Below, piece after piece: positions 34,029 to 41,808 of a DNA stretch of 41,808 nucleotides. Under the pieces are notes generated by a model. That model was not told the DNA's origin. It did not search any database and was given only the letters and a program-made list of their open reading frames with translations. How positions within the stretch are numbered: position 1 is the stretch's first letter; the number at the start of each line of letters is the position of its first letter. The position numbers were made by a program, and so were the translations under genes. The stretch is from Gammaproteobacteria bacterium (lineage in GTDB: Bacteria; Pseudomonadota; Gammaproteobacteria; Steroidobacterales; Woeseiaceae). The stretch spans positions 1 through 41,808 of the forward strand of contig JAACFG010000005.1 of the NCBI GenBank assembly GCA_009937605.1, in the 5' to 3' direction.

Positions 34029-36792
34029 CAGTGCGGTAGATTTCATACGCTGGCCAGTATTGGGTATCAAGCTTGAGTGTAATCACCTCGACGGCTTCAT
34101 TCCACGTTACCGTCTTCAACCGCACAGACTCGCGATGCCCAATATCCTTCACAGCATCGATGAACGCCTGCAGGTCAGGTGTCGGTATTTCATTGACTTC
34201 GACCACGCGACGCCCGGCCCAAAGGCCATAGCGTGTTGCCGGTGAGCCGTAGCTGAAATAGGCGATGTACACACCCTCTGTCGAAACACCGCGCTGTGCA
34301 GCCATCGCCCGATGCGGATCCTGGATCAGCGCACCGGCCCAGGAGAATGCCCTGTCGACGCCCAAGCCATCAAGTTCGGTAGTCTGTACGGGAATTTCCA
34401 GTGCCTGATCATCTCGCCAGACCGTAACTGTCACTTCGGGCTTCTGGACAGCATTCTCAAGCTCCCGGAAGGACGTAACGACATCACCGTCTATTGCGAG
34501 GATCATGTCTCCGATCTTCAACAATTCCGCTGCCGAGGTTCCTGCCACGATGCGAGTAATACTCAAAGCTCGCCTGCGCACAGGGTTATTTTCCTCGAGT
34601 TGCTCGACCCATTCCTCGTCCACACCCATTTTTCGCGCAGCAAACAATGGCGCGTAAACAAATTCTGCCTCAAGCGAATAGAAAGGCTTGTTCTCGCGCA
34701 CAATATCGACGAATTGCATCGCAACCTCGGAACGGATGCCGCGGTTATACTGCGCTGTTTCGCCACCTGCCTGAACGGCGAAGCTTGACCACGTTGCGAG
34801 GACATTGCCTCGCCTGTTGACCAGTACACCGTCCACATCGCCGGGTGCATTTACGAGGGAGATCCCCTCGATGTTCGCATCCCGAAAGCGCATCGTCCGC
34901 GACAACGGCAACATCAGCGGATCGACCGACGACACCGTACTCTGCTGATGCACGAGCTGGTGATCGCTCTTGATGCCGACAACCCAGACTTCATCGCCAG
35001 GACGTAACGTGTCCGTACTGAATTCAGCCTGCCTGACGGGAGTCGTGCCAATACTTGCCGGATCGTAGGAAACAATTGCGTAGTTGTGCAGGGGGTGTAG
35101 TTGCTCGACTTTGCCAGGAACTTCAAGCGAGCCCGCAAACGTGACTGTCACATCGCCAATGGCGATAGGCACCGTGTTACGGTCGACGAGCACGAAGCCA
35201 CGCTCCTTGTCGACGATCAATCCCGTTCCGTAGTAGTGGCGATCTGCCACCCCCGAAAGGGTGTAGGGCAGATCGAATGTCACGACAACCAGCGACGGCG
35301 CGATCGCCTGAACGATGGGGTCCTTGTACTTCGTCAGCCTCGTACTACTGGCTTCAACCGGTGCCGGCGCCGGACCATCAGCGAGGTCCCTGCATGGCCA
35401 GATACCAAGTACATCGTCGCGCACGCAGCGGCGCGCCGGAAACCACACGCGATCCATCTCGAGCAGGCGGACGACCGAGTTCTTCGGGCTTTCCATCGTC
35501 ACAAAACGTACTCGAGCGCGTTCGCCATCTGCCAGTTGGGCCAACGCGGCTTCGAAATCATCCAGCGTACTGACAGCTTCGCCATCCATCTCGACGATAA
35601 CCGCGCCTCGCGGTATCGCTGCCCTCGACAGCAGGTAACCGGGATTCGCCACGTAGACGCCTTCGGCCTTGCGGTTGTAGTGCCGCGCCTGCTGATACGA
35701 CAACTGGTTGACGATCGCGTCGCCAAATTCGAGGTACTCGGCCGGTGTGATGGAATGCAGATCGTCCACGGGCAGCATTGCAACGATGCGTTTGCCGCCT
35801 CGTTCGAGCTCCATCTCGATCTTCTCGCCCACATGCGAGTCGAGAATGGCCTCGAGCGGCACGAACTGGGTAATCAGCTCGCCGTTTATCCGGATCAGGA
35901 TATCCCCGGGCGCCAACAGCTCGTATGCCGGGGAGTCGGGAATGACTTGCTCGATCGTAAGCATGCCTGTCTGGTCCGGATTCGCTTCGCGCGCAATGCG
36001 CTCCGACTCATCCGTAAGGCCCAGGCGCAGCAATTCATCGTAGGGTTCGCTGCGGAAAGTCGTCTGCAACGTTCCGCGGGTGACCGGATCGCCGTTCTGC
36101 AGTTCACGCAGAGCACGATCGATGCGGTCAAGCGGCAGGAAGAAGCTGCTTGCTGCCGAATTGTTTGCGCCCGCATTCAGCGCGACGACCTGCCCTTCGA
36201 TATTGACAACGGGCGACCCCGACGAACCGCCCGACGTGCCAGACGCGGCCTGAAGGTAGAAAGTGTTGAAGTCGTTGTAGTTGCCGCGCCCGTATTCGGG
36301 AGCCTTGCGATCAAGGCGCGCGATCGTGCCGGCCAGGATGGAAAGCTGCTCACCAGCATCGTTACCGATAACCCGGATCTCCCTGCCGATGCCAGCACCC
36401 TCCGGCACAAGAGGCAGTTCGACCGGTTCGATGTATTTCAGGTCAGCCGGGTCATAGCGGAAGAAGCCGAAGTCGTGTACCGGATCGCGATAGACCGGCG
36501 TCAGGCGCACTTCCTCGTTGTTCCGAAAGACAGCCTCGGCTATCACAGGGCCGGGGGTCACCACGTGCCGATTGGTAAGAATCAGGCCCCGTTCGGCGTC
36601 GACTACAAAACCGGTAGCCTGGCTGGACGCATTCCATTCCGTATCGAAGGCGCGCGTGCTGTCGACACGAATCGAAACAACACCCGATGAGATGCGGTCC
36701 AACGTCGCATTCCAGGCTGTGTCCTCAGCAGCGAGTGCCGGAACACAGAGTGTCAGTGCAGCGAAAGCCGCGAAAAATCTGCCGTGAATCAT
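33994..36792 (-). CDS. Double-domain HtrA/Nma111-like serine protease with PDZ domains
   Basis: A 932-residue exported protease. The signal peptide ends near ALAA. Protease domain one carries His (LTNRHVV, about residue 76), Asp (DPVHDFGFFRYD, about 107) and Ser (GGSSGSPV, about 191), so it looks active. PDZ-type repeats follow at about 265-340 and 370-445. A second protease-fold domain (about 490-695) has lost the triad: RNTV replaces RHVV, HPLHNYAIVSYD has Asn for Asp, and NAPGDVDGV replaces the Ser loop. Two more PDZ segments close the protein. This is the layout of fungal Nma111. The ATG at 36792 has AGGA five bases upstream; the frame opens six codons earlier with TTG. The M23 gene follows with overlap. 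Confidence 0.88.
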   Translation of the reverse strand: MIHGRFFAAFAALTLCVPALAAEDTAWNATLDRISSGVVSIRVDSTRAFDTEWNASSQATGFVVDAERGLILTNRHVVTPGPVIAEAVFRNNEEVRLTPVYRDPVHDFGFFRYDPADLKYIEPVELPLVPEGAGIGREIRVIGNDAGEQLSILAGTIARLDRKAPEYGRGNYNDFNTFYLQAASGTSGGSSGSPVVNIEGQVVALNAGANNSAASSFFLPLDRIDRALRELQNGDPVTRGTLQTTFRSEPYDELLRLGLTDESERIAREANPDQTGMLTIEQVIPDSPAYELLAPGDILIRINGELITQFVPLEAILDSHVGEKIEMELERGGKRIVAMLPVDDLHSITPAEYLEFGDAIVNQLSYQQARHYNRKAEGVYVANPGYLLSRAAIPRGAVIVEMDGEAVSTLDDFEAALAQLADGERARVRFVTMESPKNSVVRLLEMDRVWFPARRCVRDDVLGIWPCRDLADGPAPAPVEASSTRLTKYKDPIVQAIAPSLVVVTFDLPYTLSGVADRHYYGTGLIVDKERGFVLVDRNTVPIAIGDVTVTFAGSLEVPGKVEQLHPLHNYAIVSYDPASIGTTPVRQAEFSTDTLRPGDEVWVVGIKSDHQLVHQQSTVSSVDPLMLPLSRTMRFRDANIEGISLVNAPGDVDGVLVNRRGNVLATWSSFAVQAGGETAQYNRGIRSEVAMQFVDIVRENKPFYSLEAEFVYAPLFAARKMGVDEEWVEQLEENNPVRRRALSITRIVAGTSAAELLKIGDMILAIDGDVVTSFRELENAVQKPEVTVTVWRDDQALEIPVQTTELDGLGVDRAFSWAGALIQDPHRAMAAQRGVSTEGVYIAYFSYGSPATRYGLWAGRRVVEVNEIPTPDLQAFIDAVKDIGHRESVRLKTVTWNEAVEVITLKLDTQYWPAYEIYRTDEGWRRTDFGP

Positions 36793-36874
36793 GTATTTCC
36801 TGATAGCCAAAGGGCTGGGGGTGCAACCTTGTCTATATCTCGACTACGGCAGGGCCCAGCGGTTCCCTATTTGA

Positions 36875-36892
36875 GCAAAATCAGGCGCCTGA
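36875..36892 (-). terminator. Possible weak terminator after gcvPB
   Basis: Read on the minus strand 37 bases after the gcvPB stop, the 12-base perfect palindrome TCAGGCGCCTGA (36881-36892) is followed by TTTTG. The stem cannot be long because the palindrome has no loop, so its strength is doubtful. It is the only terminator-like feature in the 136-base gap between gcvPB and the HtrA-like gene; nothing else stands out in that gap. Confidence 0.25.
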
Positions 36893-36928
36893 AGCGACTG
36901 CAAGGGTCACATTCGAGACTGTCGACTG

Positions 36929-38389
36929 CTACTTCTGGTACCGCAGGTCCAACTCGCGGGCCGCTTTGACGTCGTCGAGGCGGCGCACCGGCATTGTGTA
37001 TGGCGCCTCCTTGTATTGAACACCGTCATCGCGCGCCGCTTTGGCTATGTCGATCATCGCCGCCATGAAATTGTCGAGCGTTTCCTTGCTCTCCGTTTCA
37101 GTCGGCTCAATGAGCAGGCATTCGGGCACAAGCAGCGGGAAATACGTCGTGGGTGCGTGGAAATTGCGATCAAGCAGCGCCTTGGCGACGTCCATCGCCG
37201 TAAGTTGAAATTCCTTGGCCTCATGCTTGAGCGTCACGATGAATTCGTGGCTCGCACGGCGCTCTGGAAAAGCGAGTTCGAAGCCGGCATCACGCAGGCG
37301 TGCCATCAGATAGTTCGCGTTCAGCGTCGCGTACTCCGCAACGCGCTCCATGCCGTCGCGACCCAGCATTCGCATATAGACGTACGCGCGCAACAATACG
37401 CCGGAATTGCCCATGAATCCGGAGAGGCGCCCAATGCTCTGTGGCAGATCTTCTTCCTGTGCCCAGTCATAAACCACCCCGTCATCGACTTCTTTCTGCG
37501 TCACAACGGGTATCGGCATGAACGGCAGCAGCCGTTTGTTCACACCTACGGCGCCGGAACCCGGGCCGCCACCGCCGTGCGGTGTTGAAAACGTCTTGTG
37601 CAGGTTCATGTGAATGACGTCAAAGTCCATATCGCCCGGACGAACCTTACCGAGAATGGCGTTGAGGTTGGCGCCGTCGTAGTACAGCAGCCCACCCGCG
37701 TCATGGACCATATCGGCAATGTCCTTGATGTGGCGTTCAAACACGCCAAGTGTCGACGGGTTGGTCAGCATGATGCCCGCCGTCTTTGGTCCGAGGACTG
37801 CCTTCAGCGCGTCCATATCGACGTCGCCATCCGGTCCCGTCGGAATCTCCTTGACCACACAACCACACATAGTCGCGGTCGCCGGATTAGTGCCATGTGC
37901 AGCGTCCGGAACGATGATTTCGTCGCGTTCCGTATCGCCACGAGATTCGTGATACGCCTTGATCATCGCAACGCCCGCCAGTTCACCCTGCGCACCGGCC
38001 ATCGGCGTCAGCGATACGCCTTTCATGCCCGTTACGTCCTTGAGCATCTCCTGCAATTCGTACATGCAGGTTAGAAATCCCTGGCCGTGGCTGACCGGGC
38101 CCAGAGGGTGCCGGCCCGCAAACTCAGGCAATAATGCGAGCGCGTTACAGGCACGCGGGTTGTACTTCATCGTGCACGATCCCAGCGGGTAAAACTGCGT
38201 GTCGATAGAGAAGTTCTTTTGCGACAACCGCGTGTAGTGCCTCACGGTCTGCAGTTCAGAGGCCTCCGGCAGGCGCGGTTTGTCGCTGCGGAGAAACTGC
38301 TCCGGGATCGACGTGATGTGATCGTCACCGGGAGCCTGTGCGAAAGCGCGGCGACCGCCACGCGATTTCTCAAAAATCAGTTCACTCAT
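36929..38389 (-). CDS. gcvPB: Glycine decarboxylase P-protein subunit 2
   Basis: The PLP-bearing half of the two-subunit glycine decarboxylase, which releases CO2 from glycine and passes aminomethyl to lipoyl-GcvH. It has 486 residues. The PLP lysine is K265 in [29 protein letters not shown] and [11 protein letters not shown] are family motifs. It ends near [11 protein letters not shown]. The last gene of the gcv run, it starts eight bases inside the 3' end of the tpx-like gene. The split GcvPA/GcvPB form differs from the single-chain GcvP of E. coli. Confidence 0.97.
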   Translation of the reverse strand: MSELIFEKSRGGRRAFAQAPGDDHITSIPEQFLRSDKPRLPEASELQTVRHYTRLSQKNFSIDTQFYPLGSCTMKYNPRACNALALLPEFAGRHPLGPVSHGQGFLTCMYELQEMLKDVTGMKGVSLTPMAGAQGELAGVAMIKAYHESRGDTERDEIIVPDAAHGTNPATATMCGCVVKEIPTGPDGDVDMDALKAVLGPKTAGIMLTNPSTLGVFERHIKDIADMVHDAGGLLYYDGANLNAILGKVRPGDMDFDVIHMNLHKTFSTPHGGGGPGSGAVGVNKRLLPFMPIPVVTQKEVDDGVVYDWAQEEDLPQSIGRLSGFMGNSGVLLRAYVYMRMLGRDGMERVAEYATLNANYLMARLRDAGFELAFPERRASHEFIVTLKHEAKEFQLTAMDVAKALLDRNFHAPTTYFPLLVPECLLIEPTETESKETLDNFMAAMIDIAKAARDDGVQYKEAPYTMPVRRLDDVKAARELDLRYQK

Positions 38390-38912
38390 CTATTTCAATT
38401 CCCAACGCGCGGAAAGCCGACGAATAGTCGGGCTCCGTTGTAATATCTTCTATGTGTTCGCGGTGTACGACCGTGTTGTTCTCGTCGAGAACGACGACTG
38501 CACGCGAGAACATGCCCGCAAGCGGTCCATCCATGATCTGGACACCGTAATTTTCACCAAAGCCGGCATGGCGAATGGCTGACAAGCCCTCGACTTTTTG
38601 CAAATCGTGCTGCTCCCGGAAGCGCTTGTGCGCAAACGGCAAATCGTAAGACACCATGAGCAAAGCAAGATCATCCTGACCGCTGCCGTAACGGTCGAAC
38701 TTGATAACCGAATTTGCGCACACGTCAGTATCGACACTAATAAAGATGTTCATGATCTTGCGCATGCCGGTCCAGTTCGCGAGCGACACGTCCTGCAGCT
38801 TCGTATTGACAAGCGACACGTCGGGTGCAGAACTGCCGACGCGTGGCAACTCGCCCCAGGTCTGGTAGCTCCCGTTATCGAAGAGAATCCTGGCGGCGAT
38901 CGTTCCCGACAT
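38382..38912 (-). CDS. Single-cysteine Tpx-like peroxiredoxin inside the gcv operon
   Basis: A 176-residue thiol peroxidase (Tpx) family protein. It keeps the fold motifs [30 protein letters not shown] with the peroxidatic Cys (C65), [32 protein letters not shown] and the C-terminal EDITTEPDY. Two hallmark residues are changed: the Pro of PxxxTxxC is Ile58, and the resolving Cys after LPFA-KRF is Arg (about 99). C65 is the only cysteine, so it could work only as a 1-Cys enzyme or as a non-catalytic sensor. The ATG at 38912 shares a base with the gcvPA TGA, and its stop overlaps the gcvPB start by eight bases, so it is translationally coupled within the operon. Confidence 0.88.
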   Translation of the reverse strand: MSGTIAARILFDNGSYQTWGELPRVGSSAPDVSLVNTKLQDVSLANWTGMRKIMNIFISVDTDVCANSVIKFDRYGSGQDDLALLMVSYDLPFAHKRFREQHDLQKVEGLSAIRHAGFGENYGVQIMDGPLAGMFSRAVVVLDENNTVVHREHIEDITTEPDYSSAFRALGIEIDE

Positions 38913-40258
38913 CAGCTCATTGCCTCGGCATACGCGGCGATGCACGCATCGATGTCTGTACCGGTCTTTGTTTCAGTCGCGCAAATAAGCACAGCGTCGC
39001 AACCCGCGTCCGCTGTCAGGTCGTAACCGCCCAGGATACCTTTCGATGCCAGGGTCTCGAGCACCGGCGCCACCGGGCGATCCAGTTTGAGTGCGACCTC
39101 GTGGAAGTACGGGCCCTCGTACAGACGCTCGATTCCATCGATTGCGCACAGACCATCAACCAGCCGGGTCGTGTTGGCGTGCGACATCTGTGCGACGCGC
39201 GCGATGCCTTCGGCACCCAGCAATGACATGTAAATCGTTGCCGCTGTGACCATGAGTCCCTGGTTCGTGCAGATGTTCGACGTCGCTTTGGAACGGCGGA
39301 TATGCTGCTCGCGCGCCTGCAGTGTCAGGGCAAAGCCGGGATTGCCGTCGAGATCCGTTGTGCGGCCCACGATGCGTCCAGGCATTTGCCTGACGTGCTT
39401 CTGCTTACAGGTCATGTAGCCGAAATACGGCCCACCCGAGGACAGGGGTACGCCCAGCGGCTGGCCCTCGCCGCACGCGATATCGACGCCCAGCTCGCCC
39501 CAGTGCCCTGGCGCCTTGAGGATCGCGAGCGACATCGGATTGGCTATGCCGATAGCGAAGGCTCCCTGCTCGTGCGCCCAGTCGGTGAGCCGATCGACGT
39601 CCTCGAGCGTGCCGGGGAAAGTCGGCTGCTGCATCACGACAGCCACGGGTTCCTGTCCTTCGGGCAGCTGGTCAAACGCGACATTGCCGGTCACTGCGTC
39701 GACCGGTAACCACTCGAACTTCAGTCCCTGGCTCCCGGCAATAGCTTCGGCCACGTGCTCGTACACAGGGTTCACGCCGGGGGCGAGTAACACGAGTCCC
39801 GACTTGACCTTCCGATTGGCTCTGACGGCCATAAGTGCGGCCTCAGCAAGACCCGATGCGCCGTCGTACAGCGAGGCGTTACTTACATCGAGCCCCGTCA
39901 ATTCGGTGATCATCGTCTGGTATTCGTAGATCGTCTGCAACGTGCCCTGGCTTGCCTCCGCCTGGTACGGCGTATACGCGGAATAGAACTCGCCACGCGT
40001 CGCAATGTCCCAGACGGCGGTCGGGATGTGGTGCTCGTAGGCGCCAGCGCCGATGAAGCACATTGGCGAGCCATCCATGTGGGCACGCTCACGCATCAAT
40101 CGCGAAATTTCCATCTCGCTGAGCGCCTCGGGGACACCGTGCAGATGATCGATGCGCAGCGCCGCCGGTATCTCGTCAAACAGGTCTTCGATTGAGTCCG
40201 CGCCGATGGCCGCGAGCATTTCCCGAGTGTCTTTCTCGGTGTGGGGAATGAAAGGCAT
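38912..40258 (-). CDS. gcvPA: Glycine decarboxylase P-protein subunit 1
   Basis: The partner of GcvPB in the heterotetrameric P-protein of the glycine cleavage system. It has 448 residues and starts [15 protein letters not shown], typical of the family. Further signatures are [49 protein letters not shown] in pieces, and [16 protein letters not shown]. It lacks the PLP lysine, which is in GcvPB. It lies 24 bases after gcvH and runs directly into the tpx-like gene with a TGATG junction. Confidence 0.97.
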   Translation of the reverse strand: MPFIPHTEKDTREMLAAIGADSIEDLFDEIPAALRIDHLHGVPEALSEMEISRLMRERAHMDGSPMCFIGAGAYEHHIPTAVWDIATRGEFYSAYTPYQAEASQGTLQTIYEYQTMITELTGLDVSNASLYDGASGLAEAALMAVRANRKVKSGLVLLAPGVNPVYEHVAEAIAGSQGLKFEWLPVDAVTGNVAFDQLPEGQEPVAVVMQQPTFPGTLEDVDRLTDWAHEQGAFAIGIANPMSLAILKAPGHWGELGVDIACGEGQPLGVPLSSGGPYFGYMTCKQKHVRQMPGRIVGRTTDLDGNPGFALTLQAREQHIRRSKATSNICTNQGLMVTAATIYMSLLGAEGIARVAQMSHANTTRLVDGLCAIDGIERLYEGPYFHEVALKLDRPVAPVLETLASKGILGGYDLTADAGCDAVLICATETKTGTDIDACIAAYAEAMS

Positions 40259-40282
40259 TAGTCTTGTCTCTTTCGTCCTGGT

Positions 40283-40675
40283 CTAGTCGTCAAGCTCGTC
40301 CAGCAGTTGCTGGTAGGCATCCGGTGTCATCAAGGCGCTTTCGTCGAAGCCGTCGACAGTCATGCGCACGATCCAGCCGTCACCGAAGGGATCGGCATTG
40401 ATCTTCTCCGGGTCGTCCGCGAGCTCGTCGTTAACAGCCGCAATACTTCCGGCAACCGGTGCATACACATCCGATGCAGCCTTGACCGACTCGACCACGG
40501 CCATGTCACCGCCCTCATCGACGTCCTGGCCGACTTCGGGCAGTTCGACATAGACAAGATCGCCCAATGCCGTCGCAGCATGATCCGTGATACCGATCGT
40601 CACGCTGCCATCGCCCTCGCGCCGCAGCCATTCGTGATCTTTGGTAAAGAGGAGATCTCCCGGCAATTCACTCAT
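40283..40675 (-). CDS. gcvH: Glycine cleavage system H protein
   Basis: The lipoyl carrier that shuttles the aminomethyl group between P, T and L proteins. It has 130 residues. The lipoylation site is K65 in VVESVKAASDVYAPV. FTKDHEWLR at the N-terminus and NADPFGDGWIVRM near the C-terminus are diagnostic. It has a strong ribosome site, GGGAGA, ahead of the ATG at 40675, so it may be translated more strongly than its neighbours. It is a predicted LipB substrate. Confidence 0.98.
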   Translation of the reverse strand: MSELPGDLLFTKDHEWLRREGDGSVTIGITDHAATALGDLVYVELPEVGQDVDEGGDMAVVESVKAASDVYAPVAGSIAAVNDELADDPEKINADPFGDGWIVRMTVDGFDESALMTPDAYQQLLDELDD

Positions 40676-40710
40676 TGTGTTTCTCCCTGTGGTTTTCTCT
40701 TACAGTGACG

Positions 40711-41802
40711 CTAAACGTCGATTCGAATTTGCCCATTGCGAACGAACGGCGTCTTAACAATCCGAACATTCAGTAACTTGCCCCTGACCTCGACCTGGGC
40801 TCGGTCGTAGTCACCTGCAGGCACCCGTGCGAGCGCAATAGAACGCCCGATCGTCGGCGAGAAACCACCGCTCGTGATTTCGCCCTCGCCCACCCCGTCA
40901 ACAACGATTTTCTGGTGATTGCGAAGCACGCCTTTATCTTCTAGTAACAGACCGACAAAGCGGCGTCTGTCCGTATTTTCCCGCTGAGCCTCAATAGCGG
41001 CACGTCCGATGAAGTCCCGATCGCCTGGCTCCCACGCCACGGTCCACTCAAGACCCGCCTCCAGCGGCGAAATCGTCTCGTCCATGTCTGAACCGTAGAG
41101 GTTCATGGCGGCCTCAAGACGCAATGTGTCGCGAGCACCCAGACCACACGGCTCAACGCCGGCGGCCAACAGTCGATCCCACACCGAATGCGCATCGGCG
41201 GCCGGCATAACTATTTCCCAGCCATCCTCGCCCGTGTAACCAGTCCGGGCCACAAACCAGTCCCCTGCCTCCATTCCGAAGAACGGCTTCAGAGCCAGCG
41301 CCTTGTCTCGGTACTCCGCGTCAATACAAGGTGCCGCAAGCTCCCTCGCATTCGGGCCCTGTACCGCAATCATCGCGAGTTCCGAGCGTTCTACGACATC
41401 GATATCGAATGCGCCCGCCTGCTCACGAATCCAGGCGAGGTCCTTCTCTCGAGTCGATGCATTGACGACCATCCGGTAATCCGTGTCACTCATGTAATAG
41501 ACGATCAGGTCATCGATGACGCCGCCTTCCGGATTCAGCATGCACGTATAAAGCGCCTTGCCGTAATCCTTGAGCCGGGCGACGTCGTTGGCGACCAGGT
41601 ATTGCAGGAATTCGCGGGCGCGATCACCCTCGAGATCGACAATCGTCATATGCGAAACATCGAACACGCCGGCATTCTGCCGCACCGCATGATGCTCTTC
41701 CTTCTGCGAGCCATAGTGGAGCGGCATATCCCAACCGCCAAAATCGACGATTCGCGCGCCGGCTTCAATATGCTTGTCGTGATGCGGAGTCTTGGAACCC
41801 AT
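40711..41802 (-). CDS. gcvT: Glycine cleavage system T protein (aminomethyltransferase)
   Basis: GcvT transfers the methylene group from aminomethyl-GcvH to tetrahydrofolate and releases ammonia. It has 363 residues. The ATG at 41802 gives [20 protein letters not shown], which aligns with the usual N-terminus, so the gene is complete although only six bases of the window remain upstream. Family motifs are [39 protein letters not shown] and [13 protein letters not shown]. It is first of gcvT-gcvH-gcvPA-tpx-gcvPB. The promoter, and any glycine riboswitch, would lie outside the window. Confidence 0.98.
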   Translation of the reverse strand: MGSKTPHHDKHIEAGARIVDFGGWDMPLHYGSQKEEHHAVRQNAGVFDVSHMTIVDLEGDRAREFLQYLVANDVARLKDYGKALYTCMLNPEGGVIDDLIVYYMSDTDYRMVVNASTREKDLAWIREQAGAFDIDVVERSELAMIAVQGPNARELAAPCIDAEYRDKALALKPFFGMEAGDWFVARTGYTGEDGWEIVMPAADAHSVWDRLLAAGVEPCGLGARDTLRLEAAMNLYGSDMDETISPLEAGLEWTVAWEPGDRDFIGRAAIEAQRENTDRRRFVGLLLEDKGVLRNHQKIVVDGVGEGEITSGGFSPTIGRSIALARVPAGDYDRAQVEVRGKLLNVRIVKTPFVRNGQIRIDV

Positions 41803-41808
41803 ATAAAT

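Noticed and set aside
33039-34076. A 345-codon plus-strand frame
   Set aside because: Antisense to the M23 and cupin genes; composition is Arg/His rich and without domain features.
35101-36690. A 529-codon open frame on the plus strand
   Set aside because: It lies entirely antisense to the HtrA-like gene, has no recognisable motif, signal or ribosome site, and is explained by the codon bias of the real gene.
41793-41808. Glycine riboswitch ahead of gcvT
   Set aside because: Only six bases upstream of the gene are in the window, so nothing can be said.

Overview
The window is a gene-dense stretch of a Gammaproteobacterium chromosome with moderately high GC. The class follows from gene order: amgK-murU diverging from lptD-surA-pdxA-rsmA-apaG-apaH, gatCAB diverging from mreBCD, rodA-mltB-rlpA-dacA-ybeD-lipB, and folA-thyA-lgt. 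A REP element headed GTAGGAGCG, of the Pseudomonas/Stenotrophomonas kind, and a two-gene glycine decarboxylase P-protein fit a deep-branching or marine lineage (Xanthomonadales-, Chromatiales- or Woeseia-like). The order cannot be fixed from this sequence. I see no rRNA, tRNA, CRISPR array, insertion sequence, integrase or prophage gene, and no gap above 300 bases. This is mostly conserved core genome.

Layout. 1-6515: a truncated exported amidohydrolase (-), two tandem OprB-like porins (+), an uncharacterised outer-membrane barrel (-) and a phospholipase-D-like lipoprotein (+). 6516-10559: the gatC-gatA-gatB-hslO operon (-). 10694-20067: one co-directional run, mreB-mreC-mreD-mrdA-rodA-mltB-rlpA-dacA-ybeD-lipB, holding most of the lateral peptidoglycan machinery. 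20045-21726: murU and amgK (-), muropeptide recycling. 21790-28268: lptD-surA-pdxA-rsmA-apaG-apaH (+). 28287-30417: lgt-thyA-folA (-), with a REP doublet at the thyA 3' end. 30464-32485: a DUF255 thioredoxin-fold protein (+). 32502-36792: a giant Nma111-type HtrA protease, an M23 peptidase and a cupin protein (-). 36929-41802: gcvT-gcvH-gcvPA-tpx-gcvPB (-).

How the genes work together. The central 11 kb supplies the elongasome: MreBCD scaffold, PBP2 and RodA synthase, MltB and RlpA glycan cleavage, and DacA peptide trimming. AmgK and MurU return recycled MurNAc to UDP-MurNAc. LptD and SurA serve outer-membrane assembly, and Lgt starts lipoprotein maturation.

I did not find a wholly new multi-gene system. 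The points most worth checking are local: amgK has no ATG, GTG or TTG able to encode its conserved N-terminus but has an ATC behind a well-placed Shine-Dalgarno; a seven-codon minicistron carries the only good ribosome site ahead of mrdA; a bacterial double-protease-domain Nma111-like protein; a single-cysteine Tpx inside the glycine cleavage operon; and a REP element whose head supplies the thyA stop codon.
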